Shown piece by piece: positions 1 to 10,419 of a DNA stretch of 64,000 nt. A program made the position numbers and the translations under genes. The stretch comes from Theodoxus fluviatilis. Its lineage: Eukaryota; Mollusca; Gastropoda; Cycloneritida; Neritidae. The stretch lies in NCBI GenBank assembly GCA_034096865.1, contig JAWQFJ010028249.1:1-64000 (forward strand), in the 5' to 3' direction. The notes under the pieces are model-generated. The model saw only the letters and a program-made list of their open reading frames with translations. It did no database searches and was not told the DNA's origin. Numbering within the stretch: position 1 is the stretch's first letter; each line of letters opens with the position of its first letter.

Positions 1-108
1 ACAACACACATATGCACACGCGCATTCACGCTGAAAGGAATTATACACACACATGCACACGCGCGTGTGCATGCGCTGACATCAAAGCTACAGACTGTCG
101 CCAAAGAC

Positions 109-399
109 TAGGGGCGGACGAGGGGGGGGGGGGGGGTTCTGGGGTTTCCGGAACCCCCCCCCCCCCCCCCAACAGAAAAAGATTTTTAAATTTTTTTATA
201 TATATACATATACTTTTTTCATCAAAATGCGCCAGATTAGACCATTTTGCAGCTTCCCCCCTCCCCCCCCCCCCCCCGCTTTTGCTGTGCCGGCTGAGCA
301 CTTTGCGCGTTCACAGCCCCCTCCCCGGTTCCTAAAAAAAGTTTGGAAACACCCACACCCACCCACCCACCCCCCCAAAAAAAAACGGATCCGCCCCTG
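109..399. mobile_element. Short hAT-like MITE with TAGGGGCGGA / TCCGCCCCTG ends
   Basis: A 291-bp non-coding element. The left end (109-118, TAGGGGCGGA) is nearly the reverse complement of the right end (390-399, TCCGCCCCTG). The interior holds a long G run (about 121-136), a matching C run (about 153-170), an A/T-rich core and further C runs. Terminal sequences of the CAGGGGCGGAT type are common in hAT-derived MITEs of invertebrates. No clean 8-bp target duplication is visible, so the exact borders are uncertain. No transposase is encoded. Confidence 0.55.
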
Positions 400-880
400 A
401 AAAAAACCATACATTACTTTTTCTTGCTGTGATACAGTTTTTTCTCACAGCTCTCACCATCTTTTCGATATCTTTTTCCTTTTCTCGATGAACTGGTGGA
501 AGGGCATCACAGGGTAGGCTCAACTCGTCAGCATTTTCTTCTTTTGTTTTGGAGCCAGTTAGGAAGGGAAGATATTTCCCGAGGGTATGGTCTTTTATTT
601 GTAACTTTGGGCGGCGGGTTAGGCACATCAAAATTAGTTGGAATAGCATTCCAGACCAGTCTATCTATTCAGCTGAACGGTTGAATTGATTTGGTTCAAA
701 GTGGTCACTGCACAGGACAAGACCAGCAGTAAACAGATGAGCAGCACTTTCCCCCATCAAATCTTGACGTCTTTAATTTTGCACCCATTTGCTACATATT
801 GTCAAACACTGTACATAAAGAAGACGTGGAACTTGCGAAGAAAATGCGAAAAAGTGTTTGTGGGTTATCGTCCCTAGTCA
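400..880. other. Non-coding spacer, nothing recognised
   Basis: A/T-rich sequence of ordinary complexity. Short open frames here have no recognisable protein character. Confidence 0.5.
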
Positions 881-901
881 CATGCTGGCGGCGAAAACAA
901 A

Positions 902-1020
902 ATGGCCGATCGCGTGCGAGGCGGTGGTGATTTTTGCTCGGCTCTTGGTTGCAAGAACGCCCGTTACAAACAGAGCTGCTTCGGGAAAACTTTCCACAAG
1001 TTCCCTAAAGAAGAAAAAAG
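902..1020 (+). CDS. First coding exon of a THAP-type zinc-finger protein (partial)
   Basis: An ATG at 902 opens a 39-codon frame starting MADRVRGGGDFCSALGCKNA, with the THAP landmarks C-X4-C (CSALGC), a basic segment and the motif FHKFPKEEK. THAP domains are C2CH zinc fingers of about 90 residues that bind DNA. Many are derived from P-element transposases. The exon ends at AAAAG|GTGGGT, a good splice donor at 1021, after two bases of codon 40. Read-through would add only five codons before a TGA. The second half of the domain (the conserved Trp and the C-X2-H pair) must lie in a later exon. One weak candidate starts at 1064, after a pyrimidine tract ending in CAG, and reads MRMQWLES, but it would need a 43-nt intron. 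It could also be a decayed THAP pseudogene or P-element relic. The domain call is fairly firm; the gene's integrity is not. Confidence 0.6.
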
Positions 1021-1106
1021 GTGGGTTGTGCAGTGATTATTTCATCAGGTTTACCTTCTTCAGAATGAGAATGCAATGGCTCGAGTCAACTAACTCAGTA
1101 GACTAG

Positions 1107-2220
1107 ATCTACAGCGTCAGCGAGTACTTACGACTGTGAGTGTGAGTCAGCAGTCAGTACAAAACAACAGTTTACACTTGATGACAAACTACCCGTGGGC
1201 ATATTTGCTGAATCCTTTATCAAACCTTGCTTACGGGAAAACTACAGTACAAAGGTACATCACTCATCCGTTTTGCGTTTAGGCAGAGCGTTAGATTTAG
1301 AATGGATGCCATTTCACAAGCTGACAAGGCGATTCCTTTCAATCATAATCATGCCCGTGTGATCAGATTGTCAATGATTGTGATCACAATTACGTACGTA
1401 CACAATGAAATAACACAATTTTGCAAAGCATGTTTTTATCTTCTCCTGTTTGTACTGGTGTATCCGTAAGCGATTTTGGGCTGGGGGTGTTTCTTGGGCA
1501 AGCTAGAATTTTTCGGTTTCGAAGACAAGTCGGAACTCTATTGTTGGCCCTAAATCCTCTCTCTCAGTGCCATCATGAAAGTAACTTGTAAAATGCTGTT
1601 TTGTACGGACTACTGACTCACTAGATGTTATCAAAGAAACTACATTGTATTGCTATTGATGTTATGTACTATGTATGTTTTGTTTTAGGAATTTGGGATC
1701 CAGAATTTCTTTTGTATGCGAGCTATTTTGCCATTTATGCCTGTCCAATCCTGGCAGAGATGGGAACGCATGTTACCAAGGAGCCGAAGGAGAGTCAATG
1801 AGATGAGAGAATGTGATAAACAATTGCCAACTCTCTCCGTACAAAAACAAGCTCTGAAAATTAAAAATATAAAAATTATGATCAAAATTAAATAGTATCA
1901 TCCCTGGTGTGTTGTTTGTGATGTACCTTTTAGTCTGTTTACATTAACATAGGCACAAAAAAAGAGGTCGGTCGGCTTTTCTTAATTTTTTTTATAACCA
2001 TCTTTTTAACTTATTTTGCGAAAAAACAGGAACAAAATTGATTTTTTTTTCTTTTTCTTTTTCTCCAAATGCCAGAAAAAAAAGTCTAGGATCGGCGGGG
2101 ACAAAATAGGGTTGGTCGGGATACCGTAAACAGACTATTTTGTTTTGTTTTGTCTAAGCAATGACTAACTAACTTTCTTTAGGGTCTGACATCGTATATA
2201 CTATACAATTTTTGGGGTAT
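1107..2220. other. Non-coding spacer after the THAP exon
   Basis: No reliable gene. A pyrimidine-AG site near 1688 is followed by short open frames in three phases ending between 1795 and 1895, next to A/T-rich sequence. It could be a terminal exon, but nothing in it resembles a THAP protein. The rest is A/T-rich unique DNA. Confidence 0.4.
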
Positions 2221-2221
2221 T

Positions 2222-2437
2222 AAAAAAGGTGTGGTTTTTTATAGCGACTTACACCCTTGTCTGGGTCTCAAACCGCTTACACTTTACCCCCTGATCACTG
2301 GGCATCTTCATCAATCCTCACTGGTACCTCACAACAAACATAGTGACAGACATTTAAGACGCACACAGTCAGGTACCAGCACCAACTCCGCTCCCTGGGG
2401 AGTATTCCAACCCGATGCTGGCGCTTGGCCGCATTAA
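2222..2437 (-). mobile_element. SINE 3' portion (same family as 21054-21345)
   Basis: The reverse complement matches the 3' body of the SINE at 21054-21345 over about 200 bp. Shared landmarks include the segments around GCCAAGCGCCAGCATCGG, CTGGTACCTGACTGTGTG and AGACCCAGACAAGGGTGTAA, and both end in ATATAAAACCACAC-like sequence and an A/T-rich tail. The tRNA-like head is missing, so this is a 5'-truncated copy inserted in minus orientation. Confidence 0.75.
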
Positions 2438-2442
2438 CTAAA

Positions 2443-2888
2443 TACATGTATACAGTTTTTGATTCCTTTTATACTATTTCACAAATTAGCCGCCCCCCCC
2501 CCCCTTTTTTTTTAGTCTGCCCTAGGGGCGGGAGATCTCCTAATTTCGGTTTCTAGGGTCACCTTATGCTTCCCCCATGAGCTGAGAACTTAATTTAAAA
2601 TGGGCCTCGATTTTATTTATTTGTATTTTGTAATTGTGCCTTTGTCCAGTCACATGATTTCACTTTGTACTTAAAAACTTGGCACTGTCATCATTTATTG
2701 CTATTTATTGTTCAGTTGCTATTGCTATTGGGCATCAGTTGTTCTGTTGCCCTCTTTCGAATGAGCCATGCATGCATTATGGATGTGTTTAGCGAATTGG
2801 GATACCTCAAGCAATGTAAAAAAGAAACAATGTGAAGCAAACATATAGCACCAAATAAAATAACCGAATCAGAATGGAAACTTCTTCA
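2443..2888. other. Non-coding spacer with a C-run/T-run tract
   Basis: Contains a C run followed by a T run (about 2493-2513) beside CCTAGGGGCGGG, which may be a degraded MITE end. Otherwise plain A/T-rich DNA. Confidence 0.4.

Positions 2889-2941
<53 letters not shown>
2889..2941. repeat. (GT)n microsatellite
   Basis: About 25 nearly perfect GT dinucleotides. Confidence 0.95.
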
Positions 2942-2945
<4 letters not shown>

Positions 2946-4090
2946 GTTTTAAATACCGAAAATGTGAAAATAAAGCAAGTCACAACATGAGAAAGATCGA
3001 CTGTACTAGTCATAACAAAGCAGGAGACGGCCTGGTCAGCATGCAGCAAAGGGGAATAACTCATATTTAGCCATTCTCATTTCTAAGCATGCCCAATGAG
3101 GAAGTTATCCTTCTTCCCATTGTAGTTTCTTTGATATTGTCTCGTCTCGGGGGAAGCAGAAAAAAGATTTTCCACGACAGCTGTATCTGGCATTTGAACA
3201 CGATATTGCAGCGCAGTTTTCTCCTCCGTGCCTTCGTCGCTTCATTTTCAGCTATAAGAGATTGAAAGCGTCGATTCTAATTCCAGCTAGAAACACCACA
3301 GTGTTCAGAGTTATGCGAGGAAAAGCTTTCTAACCTATTGACGCCAGTCGCTTTTTCTAATGGGAGACCCAAAATGCCATCGCAGATATATAGGCCTGTA
3401 TGCTGCTCGATCGTCTGCTGCTCAGCGCGCAGATCATAATTATGCGTCCGGTGTTTATTTCTTTATTAAGACCAACTTGTTAGGGACGTGCTCTTCCGTG
3501 GAGAAAATTGTGTTTAGAACTTTTAGGAGAGATATAGTTTACTGACACCTTGACCCTTTTCCCAGCTTTAGTGTGGGAATTTTCATTTTAGTGTTTACAA
3601 TCGCTTCTCCTCGCACTCGGCTAATTGGTGTTCCTGTTTACAAACTACGGAACAAACGGTTTCTCACATACATATATATCGCTTTCAAGAAATACTATAC
3701 AAACCCTTGCACGCTCTTTCATTCTGCTATTCATACACTAAGCTTTATTACTCACGCACGTGGCATAGATATAACACTCACTATACATGTGTATTTCGCA
3801 CAAGCCTTCCGGGGGAGACACGCGAAAACGGGGAGATCACTCTGTCAGAAATCTCGCTAAAATCAGCCGAGTGCGCGATCTTAGTAATGTATGGTCTTTG
3901 ATACTCTCACGCTCCAGCTGGAAATCGACTGACGTCACGTGACACAGCCAAGACAAATTTAGCATAGCCCAGCAACAAAGGAGAGGCTGATGTAAACAGC
4001 TCGTAGCGCTACAACACTCTCATACGTTCCAGAACATTCCCAACATTTGTTTGTCACCAACCTTAGAGTAATAATGGGGGAAATATACCA
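2942..4090. other. Non-coding spacer with a CRE/E-box cluster
   Basis: No coding signal. TGACGTCACGTGA at about 3930-3942 overlaps a palindromic CRE (TGACGTCA) with an E-box (CACGTG). No promoter or transcript can be assigned to it from sequence. Confidence 0.35.
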
Positions 4091-4095
4091 AATCG

Positions 4096-4235
4096 AACAC
4101 ACACACGCACGCACACACAAACACAAACGCACGCGCGCGCGCGCGCGCACGCACACACACACACACACACACACAAACACAAAGCTCGCACACATGCACG
4201 CGCGCACTCACGCATGCACACACGCCGACCGACAC
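4096..4235. repeat. (CA)n microsatellite with a (CG)n core
   Basis: Alternating CA/CG dinucleotides. A GCGCGCGCGCGC block near 4134-4148 is flanked by ACAC tracts. Alternating purine-pyrimidine DNA of this kind can adopt Z-DNA. Confidence 0.9.
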
Positions 4236-5253
4236 ATTTATGCTCATGGATGGTCATTCGATTTTGACGGAGACTTCAGCAGTGAAAGTTGAGACTTCGG
4301 CCCTAAATGAGATGCGAAGAGCCTGTGGTAGAAAAGACATTTTCACCCTTCTCAAAATCAACGTGCGCTGCATTTCTCCATTATCACAGACGTCTTTTGT
4401 AGTCTAGGGCAAGTAAACATCGCTCTTGGAAACGCTTAATTCTCTCTTTAATTTTAAATGCTTGAAAATAATGAACAACCCTTGAACATAATTGCGACAT
4501 GAATGATGGCGTTTCGTGATGACATCAGATGCGCGTTCTGGGAGCGGATCTATCGCTAGCAAAGCTAGTCAAATATAGTGCGAGGGAATCTTGCGGTTTC
4601 GTATTCATAGTCAGTTCTTGGAATTAAACTGTCTCCAAAGCCAGACGCTGACTGCTTTTTTGCCCCGATAATAACACCGACTCCTAACTCTTCCGTCAGC
4701 TAGCGTGTCCGTCTGCTCGCCGGAGAGACGATCACGTGTGATATCACGTGTGATCGCTATTTGGAAACTTTATAAGGATGTCTGATGAATTCCGTAACAA
4801 ATTACGCCCATTTACATTCTAGAGAAGAAAAAAAAGCGCACAGCGGTGCAGTGTTTAAATGGAGCACGGATGTCATGTTGAAAACAACAAACTGTTGTCA
4901 GACTGCATAACACGTCTGCTGTTCAGGGATGCAGAAAGTATGAAGATGGTACTACTGTGAAATTACTCCAGGGTGTTTAATACAAATTGGCGTTCGTCGT
5001 CTTCCTGTATTGTCAGTACTGCAGAGACTTTAGCAGCTCAATACAGGCTAAGTCTCAAGTCGATGCATGCTGTGGGCCGATCACTCAGGGTTCATGAGTT
5101 CATATGACAGTACTATTGACAACACAACGACTGTTTTAAGTGAAAACTGGGCTGTGTCATCTCACCTTTTGTTTCTGGTTGTTATTGACAGGGTGATAAA
5201 GAAAGCAACAATGGACATGTCAAGAGGACTGGTTTGGGGACTGGCATGACTCA
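4236..5253. other. Non-coding spacer
   Basis: Mixed-complexity DNA without recognisable coding sequence. It contains the tandem E-box pair at 4731-4754, listed separately. Confidence 0.4.
4731..4754. promoter_or_regulatory. Tandem pair of 12-bp E-box units upstream of a TATA-like site
   Basis: The 12-mer ATCACGTGTGAT occurs twice head to tail (4731-4742 and 4743-4754). Each copy contains the CACGTG E-box bound by bHLH factors of the MYC/MITF/USF type. A TTTATAAGG TATA-like sequence lies about 15 bp downstream. No exon is seen after it, so any promoter role is inference. Confidence 0.35.
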
Positions 5254-5877
5254 CAGGGCCGGATCAAAGTTTTTTGAGGGGGGGTGCTTAAAATTGTTTT
5301 AGGGTCTTCTCATCGAAGTGGCGAAGCCACGAGTGCGTGCCTGCGAAGCAGGCACGCCCCTCTAGGGGGGTCCGGGGGCATGCCCCCCCGGAAAATTTTG
5401 AGAAAAATGGTGCAAATCTGTGCAATCTGGCAGTGCGGTCATTTCCAAGAGTTTTTGTTTGGTCACAGATTCTTCCTGTCTCTGCCCGGGTTTGATTTGT
5501 CTGTGCGAGTAGCAAAAGGAAGGCATCTTAATTATAGCAGCACCCCCCCCCCCCTCCCTCCCCAGCTACCTTGGCTGCCAAGTAGAGTGTGCTTATACCA
5601 AGTGGAGAGTAGTACAGCATCTGGGCCCAGCATCTTTTACCCCCCCCCCCCCCCCCCCCCCCCTCCTTCCCAAGCTTTTTACTAACTATACTGTCTCTGC
5701 TACCAAGCAAAGTGTGCCGATATCCGATGAGGTGGGAAGTAGATCAACATATTTGAGCAACCACCCCCCCCCCTCCCTCCTTCCCCCAACTCCCGGCTGC
5801 CACGGTGGTTTTTTTTTTTTTTTTTTTTTGGGGGGGGTGCTCGAGCACCCCCAGCACCCCCCCTAGATCCGGCCCTG
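5254..5877. mobile_element. hAT-like MITE with 12-bp perfect terminal repeats
   Basis: The perfect inverted ends CAGGGCCGGATC (5254-5265) and GATCCGGCCCTG (5866-5877) bound a 624-bp non-coding element. ACTCA directly abuts both ends (5249-5253 and 5878-5882) as a probable short target duplication. The interior has nested hairpins (GTGGCGAAGCCAC, GTGCCTGCGAAGCAGGCAC) and several long poly-C tracts, each next to a similar pyrimidine-rich segment, so part of it arose by internal duplication. No transposase is encoded, so this is a non-autonomous copy. Confidence 0.8.
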
Positions 5878-5882
5878 ACTCA

Positions 5883-6285
5883 TATAAAATGATGACTTTG
5901 AAGTTGACATTGTCCTTCTTTCGCATGACTACAGACACAATCAAAAGAAGACTGAAGCCATGGACAGGACAGCAAGCACAGTAGACCTCAATAATCCACC
6001 CATCAAAGACAAAAGTCATGAAAGGGAAAACTAGGGCAAGACGGGAAGTTGCAGAGGAGAAGATCAGGAGGAAGTGAAGGACTCTAAATGCCTGGGAATG
6101 GACGGGTGAATGGATGGACGGAGTTTTACGGACTATCAGCCTTTGTAGGCTATGTAAGGCCATCGAGCACGAAAACCACTAGAATACTTAATATAAGTGC
6201 AAATAAAGTTACGATGTACGTAGTTTTTCGCCTCTTACGAATCGCGTTGAGATAAACGGCAGGACTTTTCTTACCCCCAACCCAC
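5883..6285. other. Non-coding spacer
   Basis: Short open frames here have no recognisable protein character. Nothing convincing was seen. Confidence 0.4.
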
Positions 6286-6309
6286 AGGGGGAAAATTAAA
6301 AAGAGATAT

Positions 6310-6815
6310 ATACCCATCAAGAATTGGACGAGCAGCACAGGCATTCAAGAGGTTGACAAATATGGAGATCAACAAAGCTACGCTTGTCAATAAAGCAGAA
6401 AACCTACCGCTCCAACGTAGACCTGTTCTGCGTGATGCTGCAGAGACCTGGAGAACGAATAAGGTGATCGAAGGCAGACACAGGTGCTTTGAAGGCAGAT
6501 ACATACGAAGAATACTTTGCAGTCGTTGGAAGCCAAGAACCTCCTTTAGGAGCGGACGGCGGTCAGCATCATCCAAGAGGTGAAGAGGAGGCGTTGGACA
6601 CGGCTTGGCCATGTTCTCTGCATAAAGACAGACCGCCACCATTACGTTGCTCTAACATGGGGTCTGCCAAGCCAGCGGAAAAGATGTAGATAGACTATGC
6701 GGCACATGGAGCAGGAAATACCACAAGTACCTGGCACGAGCTGCGGTTCCTCGCCTAAGACATGCCTGGGTGGAGGAGATTTGTCAGCACCTTTTAGTTC
6801 ACTCGGAGCTCAGGT
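6310..6815 (+). pseudogene. 3' end of a non-LTR retrotransposon polyprotein (LINE), decayed
   Basis: Conceptual translation on the + strand gives the C-terminal pattern of many invertebrate LINE reverse transcriptases: an 'xLxxxAETWRTxK' segment near 6450, then 'YIRRIL', and then 'VKRRRWTRLGHVL' followed by 'HYVALTWGLPSQRKR' (6580-6690). These are the post-RT thumb and tail, homologous to the 'INxCLRRIL ... RRRWxxxGHxLR ... ALTW' region of known elements. Frames shift at least twice, and an in-frame TAG follows the QRKRCR segment. The RT catalytic core is absent, so this is a short 5'-truncated, dead copy. It runs directly into a tetranucleotide tract that looks like an expanded LINE 3' tail. 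Confidence 0.65.
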
Positions 6816-7395
6816 GAATGAGTGAATCAGTGAGTGAGTCGGCGAGTAAGTCGGCGAGTAAGTCAGTGAGTAAGTCAGTGAGTGAGATGGGTAAGTGAGT
6901 GAATGAGTGGGTGGAAGAGTGAGCCAATGAGTCATTCAGTGAGTTCCTAAGTCAGTCATTCAGTCATTCAGTCATTCAGTCAGTCAGTCAGTCAGTCAGT
7001 CAGTCAGTCAGTCAGTCAGTCAGTCAATCAGTCAGTAAGTGAATCAATCAGTGAATCAGTCAGTCAGTCAGACAGTCAGTTAGTCAGCGAGTCATTCAAT
7101 GTGTCAATCAGTATGTCAGTGTATCAATGTGTCAGTCAGTGTGTTAGTGAGTCGGTGTGTCAGTCAATGAGTCAGTGTGTCAGTCAGTGAGTCAGTGTGT
7201 CAATCAGTGTCAGTGTGTCAATCAGTGTCAGTGAGTCAGTGTGTGAGGTAGTGAATCAATCAGTGCCAGTGTGTCAATCAATGTCAGTCAGTGAGTCAGT
7301 GTGTGAGGCAGTGTCAGTCAGTGTAAGTGTGTCAATCAGTGTCAATCAGTGTCAGTCAGTGAGTCGGTTGGTCGGTCGGTCAAGTTAGCCCAGTC
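6816..7395. repeat. Imperfect (TCAG)n/(GTGA)n tetranucleotide array
   Basis: About 580 bp of GTGA/GTCA/CAGT-type tetranucleotides. It starts as GTGAGT..GTAAGT, passes through a perfect (CAGT)n block (about 6955-7025), then degenerates into GTGTCAGT/GTCAATCAGT variants. It begins at the LINE 3' end, so it may have expanded from the LINE tail. Confidence 0.9.
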
Positions 7396-7398
7396 AGT

Positions 7399-7401
<3 letters not shown>

Positions 7402-7452
<51 letters not shown>
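7402..7452. repeat. (GT)n microsatellite
   Basis: About 25 pure GT units directly after the tetranucleotide array. Confidence 0.95.
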
Positions 7453-7455
<3 letters not shown>

Positions 7456-7739
7456 GGCATTAGGTGTGTTTAATCCAGTTTTTGCCACATGCGTCTCTGC
7501 ATGAATTGAAATTCCGCGAACATAACTTTTAGGCAGTGCCTATGACATACCTTGAAACGAATGGAATTTGTTTAGCTGAAAGTTATTAAAAATGTAAAAT
7601 ATCTTTTCCCAAAGTTTTGTTGCCACCACGTGACAAATACTGGACATCACGTGTTTTCAACAATATCCTTTTTCAAATTTTGGTTAAACGTTTACTGGTT
7701 TTGTAGTGTTCTCTTGCATCACTCTCTCTGAATTCGTGT
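7453..7739. other. Non-coding spacer
   Basis: A/T-rich unique sequence, nothing recognised. Confidence 0.4.
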
Positions 7740-8235
7740 CACAATTTGTTACTGTAGACCTTCTGCACAATTTGTTACTGTAGACCTTCTGCACAATTTG
7801 TTACTGTAGACCTTCTGCACAATTTGTTACTGTAGACCTTCTGCACAATTTGTTACTGTAGACCTTCTGCACAATTTGTTACTGTAGACCTTCTGCACAA
7901 TTTGTTACTGTAGACCTTCTGCACAATTTGTTACTGAAGACCTTCTGCACAATTTGTTACTGTAGACCTTCTGCACAATTTGTTACTGTAGACCTTCTGC
8001 ACAATTTGTTACTGTAGACCTTCTGCACAATTTGTTACTGTAGACCTGCACAATTTGTTACTGTAGACCTTCTGCACAATTTGTTACTGTAGACCTGCAC
8101 AATTTGTTACTGTAGACCTTCTGCACAATTTGTTACTGTAGACCTTCTGCACAATTTGTTACTGTAGACCTTCTGCACAATTTGTTACTGTAGACCTTCT
8201 GCACAATTTGTTACTGTAGACCTTCTGCACAATTT
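7740..8235. repeat. 26-bp minisatellite, 19 copies plus a partial copy
   Basis: Nineteen head-to-tail units begin CACAATTTGTTACTG and continue TAGACCTTCTG. Unit starts fall at 7740, then every 26 bp to 8026, then 8049, 8075, 8098, and every 26 bp to 8202, with a partial unit at 8228-8235. Two units (starting 8026 and 8075) are 23 bp long because they lack TTC. The unit at 7922 has one substitution (TGTAG to TGAAG). The near-identity implies recent expansion or active homogenisation. There are no spacers, so it is not a CRISPR-like array. Confidence 0.97.
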
Positions 8236-8671
8236 CTTCGATTGCGCTGCTAAACGAGAACCAATACTGCAATAGGGGCACCAACTACTACGTGTACATT
8301 TAGGTTGCCTAGCAACAACGAAACAAGTGTTAGGCACGGGTTAAAAATTATCAAATTGACACTTTGGTCACTCCGTGCACATGCAACACAATTAGCGCGT
8401 CATGCTGGCACAGACATGAAGCCAAGAGCCCAGTCGGCATTTTTAGAAGTTTGATGGATGGATATCTTTGCAATTTTAAACATCCAAAATGAAAAGTGGA
8501 AAGAATATGCGTTTCTTGTTCTGGACAGTATAGCTGTTTTACCGGACACAAAGAAACTTTTCGCCGTAGGTTACTGACACCCATTTCATTTGATTATTGT
8601 AAGCAGGGGCATAATTACTTTCTCCTGATATTTAATTTCGGCTTCTACGTTCTAGAAGTCGCTTCCATTCC

Positions 8672-8675
<4 letters not shown>
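8236..8675. other. Non-coding spacer
   Basis: Unique sequence. A short minus-strand open frame (8351-8584) has no recognisable domain and no splice context. Confidence 0.4.

Positions 8676-8725
<50 letters not shown>
8676..8725. repeat. (TC)n microsatellite at the left border of a retroposon
   Basis: About 24 TC units. A second (TC)n tract at 14166-14250 bounds the other side of the same nested insertion. The two may be the split halves, or the duplicated target, of one original (TC)n site. Confidence 0.95.
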
Positions 8726-8728
<3 letters not shown>

Positions 8729-9606
8729 AGCGCTCTGGTCAGCCGAGCAGCACGCTTCACTTCGCTCCCGACGTTTCTTCGTCTACAACCTGTCAAGTTT
8801 AACAAAATGCCAGTTACTTGACTTCCAGCCACTCTAGAGGCTTGCAACGGAGAATTTAACTTTGTGAAAAATTGACGGTACGGCGAGCAACACAGTAGTC
8901 GTGCTACGCTTCACGCAAGGGCAGCCATTACCGGACAGTGACAGTGCTCGTGGAACATGGAGACGGAAGCCGCCAGCGCAGCTACGTCGAGACAGGCAAC
9001 GGGCTGAACAACACCGTGAGTGGAGAAACACTCGTTTTACTTACCCTTCTGTTGAACCGCTCGAAACACGTGAACGAAATACTCCTTGTGCTGTTGCCGA
9101 TATTACTCTCCAGTCCCATCACACGACAACAACTCCGGTTGACTTTTCAACTTTGACATCTGACCCTCCGGCATATGAACAGGGTGGAGTCCAGGACAAG
9201 ATCATGGAACCAGCTGAGGTGAAGAACTATAACATCACAGATTATCAACCGTCGCCATCTTGCACTAGCAACACATCTGAGAATGACCTTCCAAGCGGAG
9301 TGAGGGAGATACTTCGCGAAATCCGACGCGTTAGCACCACTGTCCAGTCATGCATAGAGACTTTTCCAGATGAGAGTACTACAGAACAGGGCATGAAGGA
9401 TCGGGACTCTTCGGCTGATCGGTCGATTCCGTCTCATGCTCACACGAGAGACAGACAACGGCCTGCTCCCCACAGACGACCCACGCAACTACGTCCACCA
9501 GACGCAGCCCCAGCCAGCAATCGCGAATGCAACAGTAGCCATGGAGATGGAGACACGCCGACTCTGAGACGGCAGCAGTCAAGACGGACAGCACAAAAGC
9601 CAACCC
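8726..9606 (+). pseudogene. Decayed copy of the ORF1-only retroposon (5' part; 3' part at 14004-14165)
   Basis: Related to the intact element at 52270-53390. Both share an ATGCCAGT start (8807 here), a 'KIxGxxxxTVVxLRF' segment, and the signature RGTWRRKPPAQLRRDRQRAE (here) or RGTWKRKPPSQQRRDRRRAE (there). In this copy the Trp codon before KI has become TGA (about 8867) and the start is out of frame with the body, so the protein cannot be made intact. The remaining open frame runs from about 8875 and ends artificially at a TAG inside the inserted fold-back element (9645-9647). The 3' UTR resumes after that insertion at 14004 and ends in ATTGGGCCCGAGGC...AATAAA, matching the 3' end of the other copy. 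The function is unknown. The basic KKPSQ/RRDR-type segment suggests a nucleic-acid-binding ORF1-like protein, which is inference. Confidence 0.7.
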
Positions 9607-10419
9607 TGCGTTCTATTGCACTCAGCTTCATCTTTGCTATGATGTAGCAGACTCAGGAGTTTCGATTGGTCGGTTTCTTTAATTACTTTAAAAGCACGTT
9701 ACCATTAAAAATAGAGGGTTTTGGAGGCCCTCTTTGGATACATGAATCCCCAAACTGATTTCACATTCAAATATATCCCTCTTGATCGAATAGACAACTT
9801 CATAAAAGCATTAGGGTTTTAAAAAAATCATCAATAACAAAACCAGTCATAAAGGAAGGTCAAGGGAATCCCAAAACGTGTGTCGTCTGCTACTTCGTTA
9901 CAGGCATGGGTATAAATGTCGACGTTTACTACAGATATCAAACCAAGACATACAATTCACTCTGCCATGGTGATGAGAGCACGAAAACATTCATTTCTTT
10001 GAAATTTGAAAGCGATCGGCATGTTTGCCACTTCCACGGTATGTAAACTCCATGGTTCGAAGCATGTTTACCGTGCAAGTCTGTGGAGTGACTTCTATTT
10101 AGTTTTGTTTAGTATGAGCCAATCAAATGCAGCTACGGGTTCTGTGGTTTCATTGTTGTTAGGCACAGCAAGTGGCGCACTCTAGTGTGAAGCAGTTAGA
10201 GCGCCTTCTGAGATGCTCCAGCTGCTGCTTGACCTTGACAGGAAGTTGACCTCTGCCAGTGGGTGAAAAGTCACCAAAGATTGTTTATCAATGAAAATCA
10301 ACCCTAATGCTTTTATTAAGTCGTTTCTTCGATTAAGAGGGATACATTTGAGTGTGAAATAATTTTGGAGATTCGTGTATTCAAAGTGGGCCTCCAAAAC
10401 CCTATACTTTTGCTGATAA
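9607..10419. mobile_element. Fold-back (long inverted repeat) DNA element, left arm, core and part of right arm
   Basis: The left arm (9607 to about 9850) is the imperfect reverse complement of a split right arm (about 10265-10419 continuing at 13907-14003). Shared landmarks include TAGGGTTTTGGAGGCCC-like sequence (left about 9720, right about 10390 in reverse), AAAGCATTAGGGTT, and GATGTAGCAG..CTCAGGAGTTT. Without the LTR element inserted in its right arm it would be about 910 bp, with arms of about 240 bp and a 400-bp core. No protein is encoded. It interrupts the ORF1-type pseudogene. Clear target duplications are not visible. Confidence 0.75.

Noticed and set aside
1682..1885. Terminal exon of the THAP gene
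   Set aside because: An AG follows a pyrimidine tract and short frames are open, but none encodes the missing THAP residues and no phase-consistent choice stands out.
7740..8235. CRISPR-like repeat array
   Set aside because: The units are contiguous with no spacers and the DNA is eukaryotic, so it is a minisatellite.
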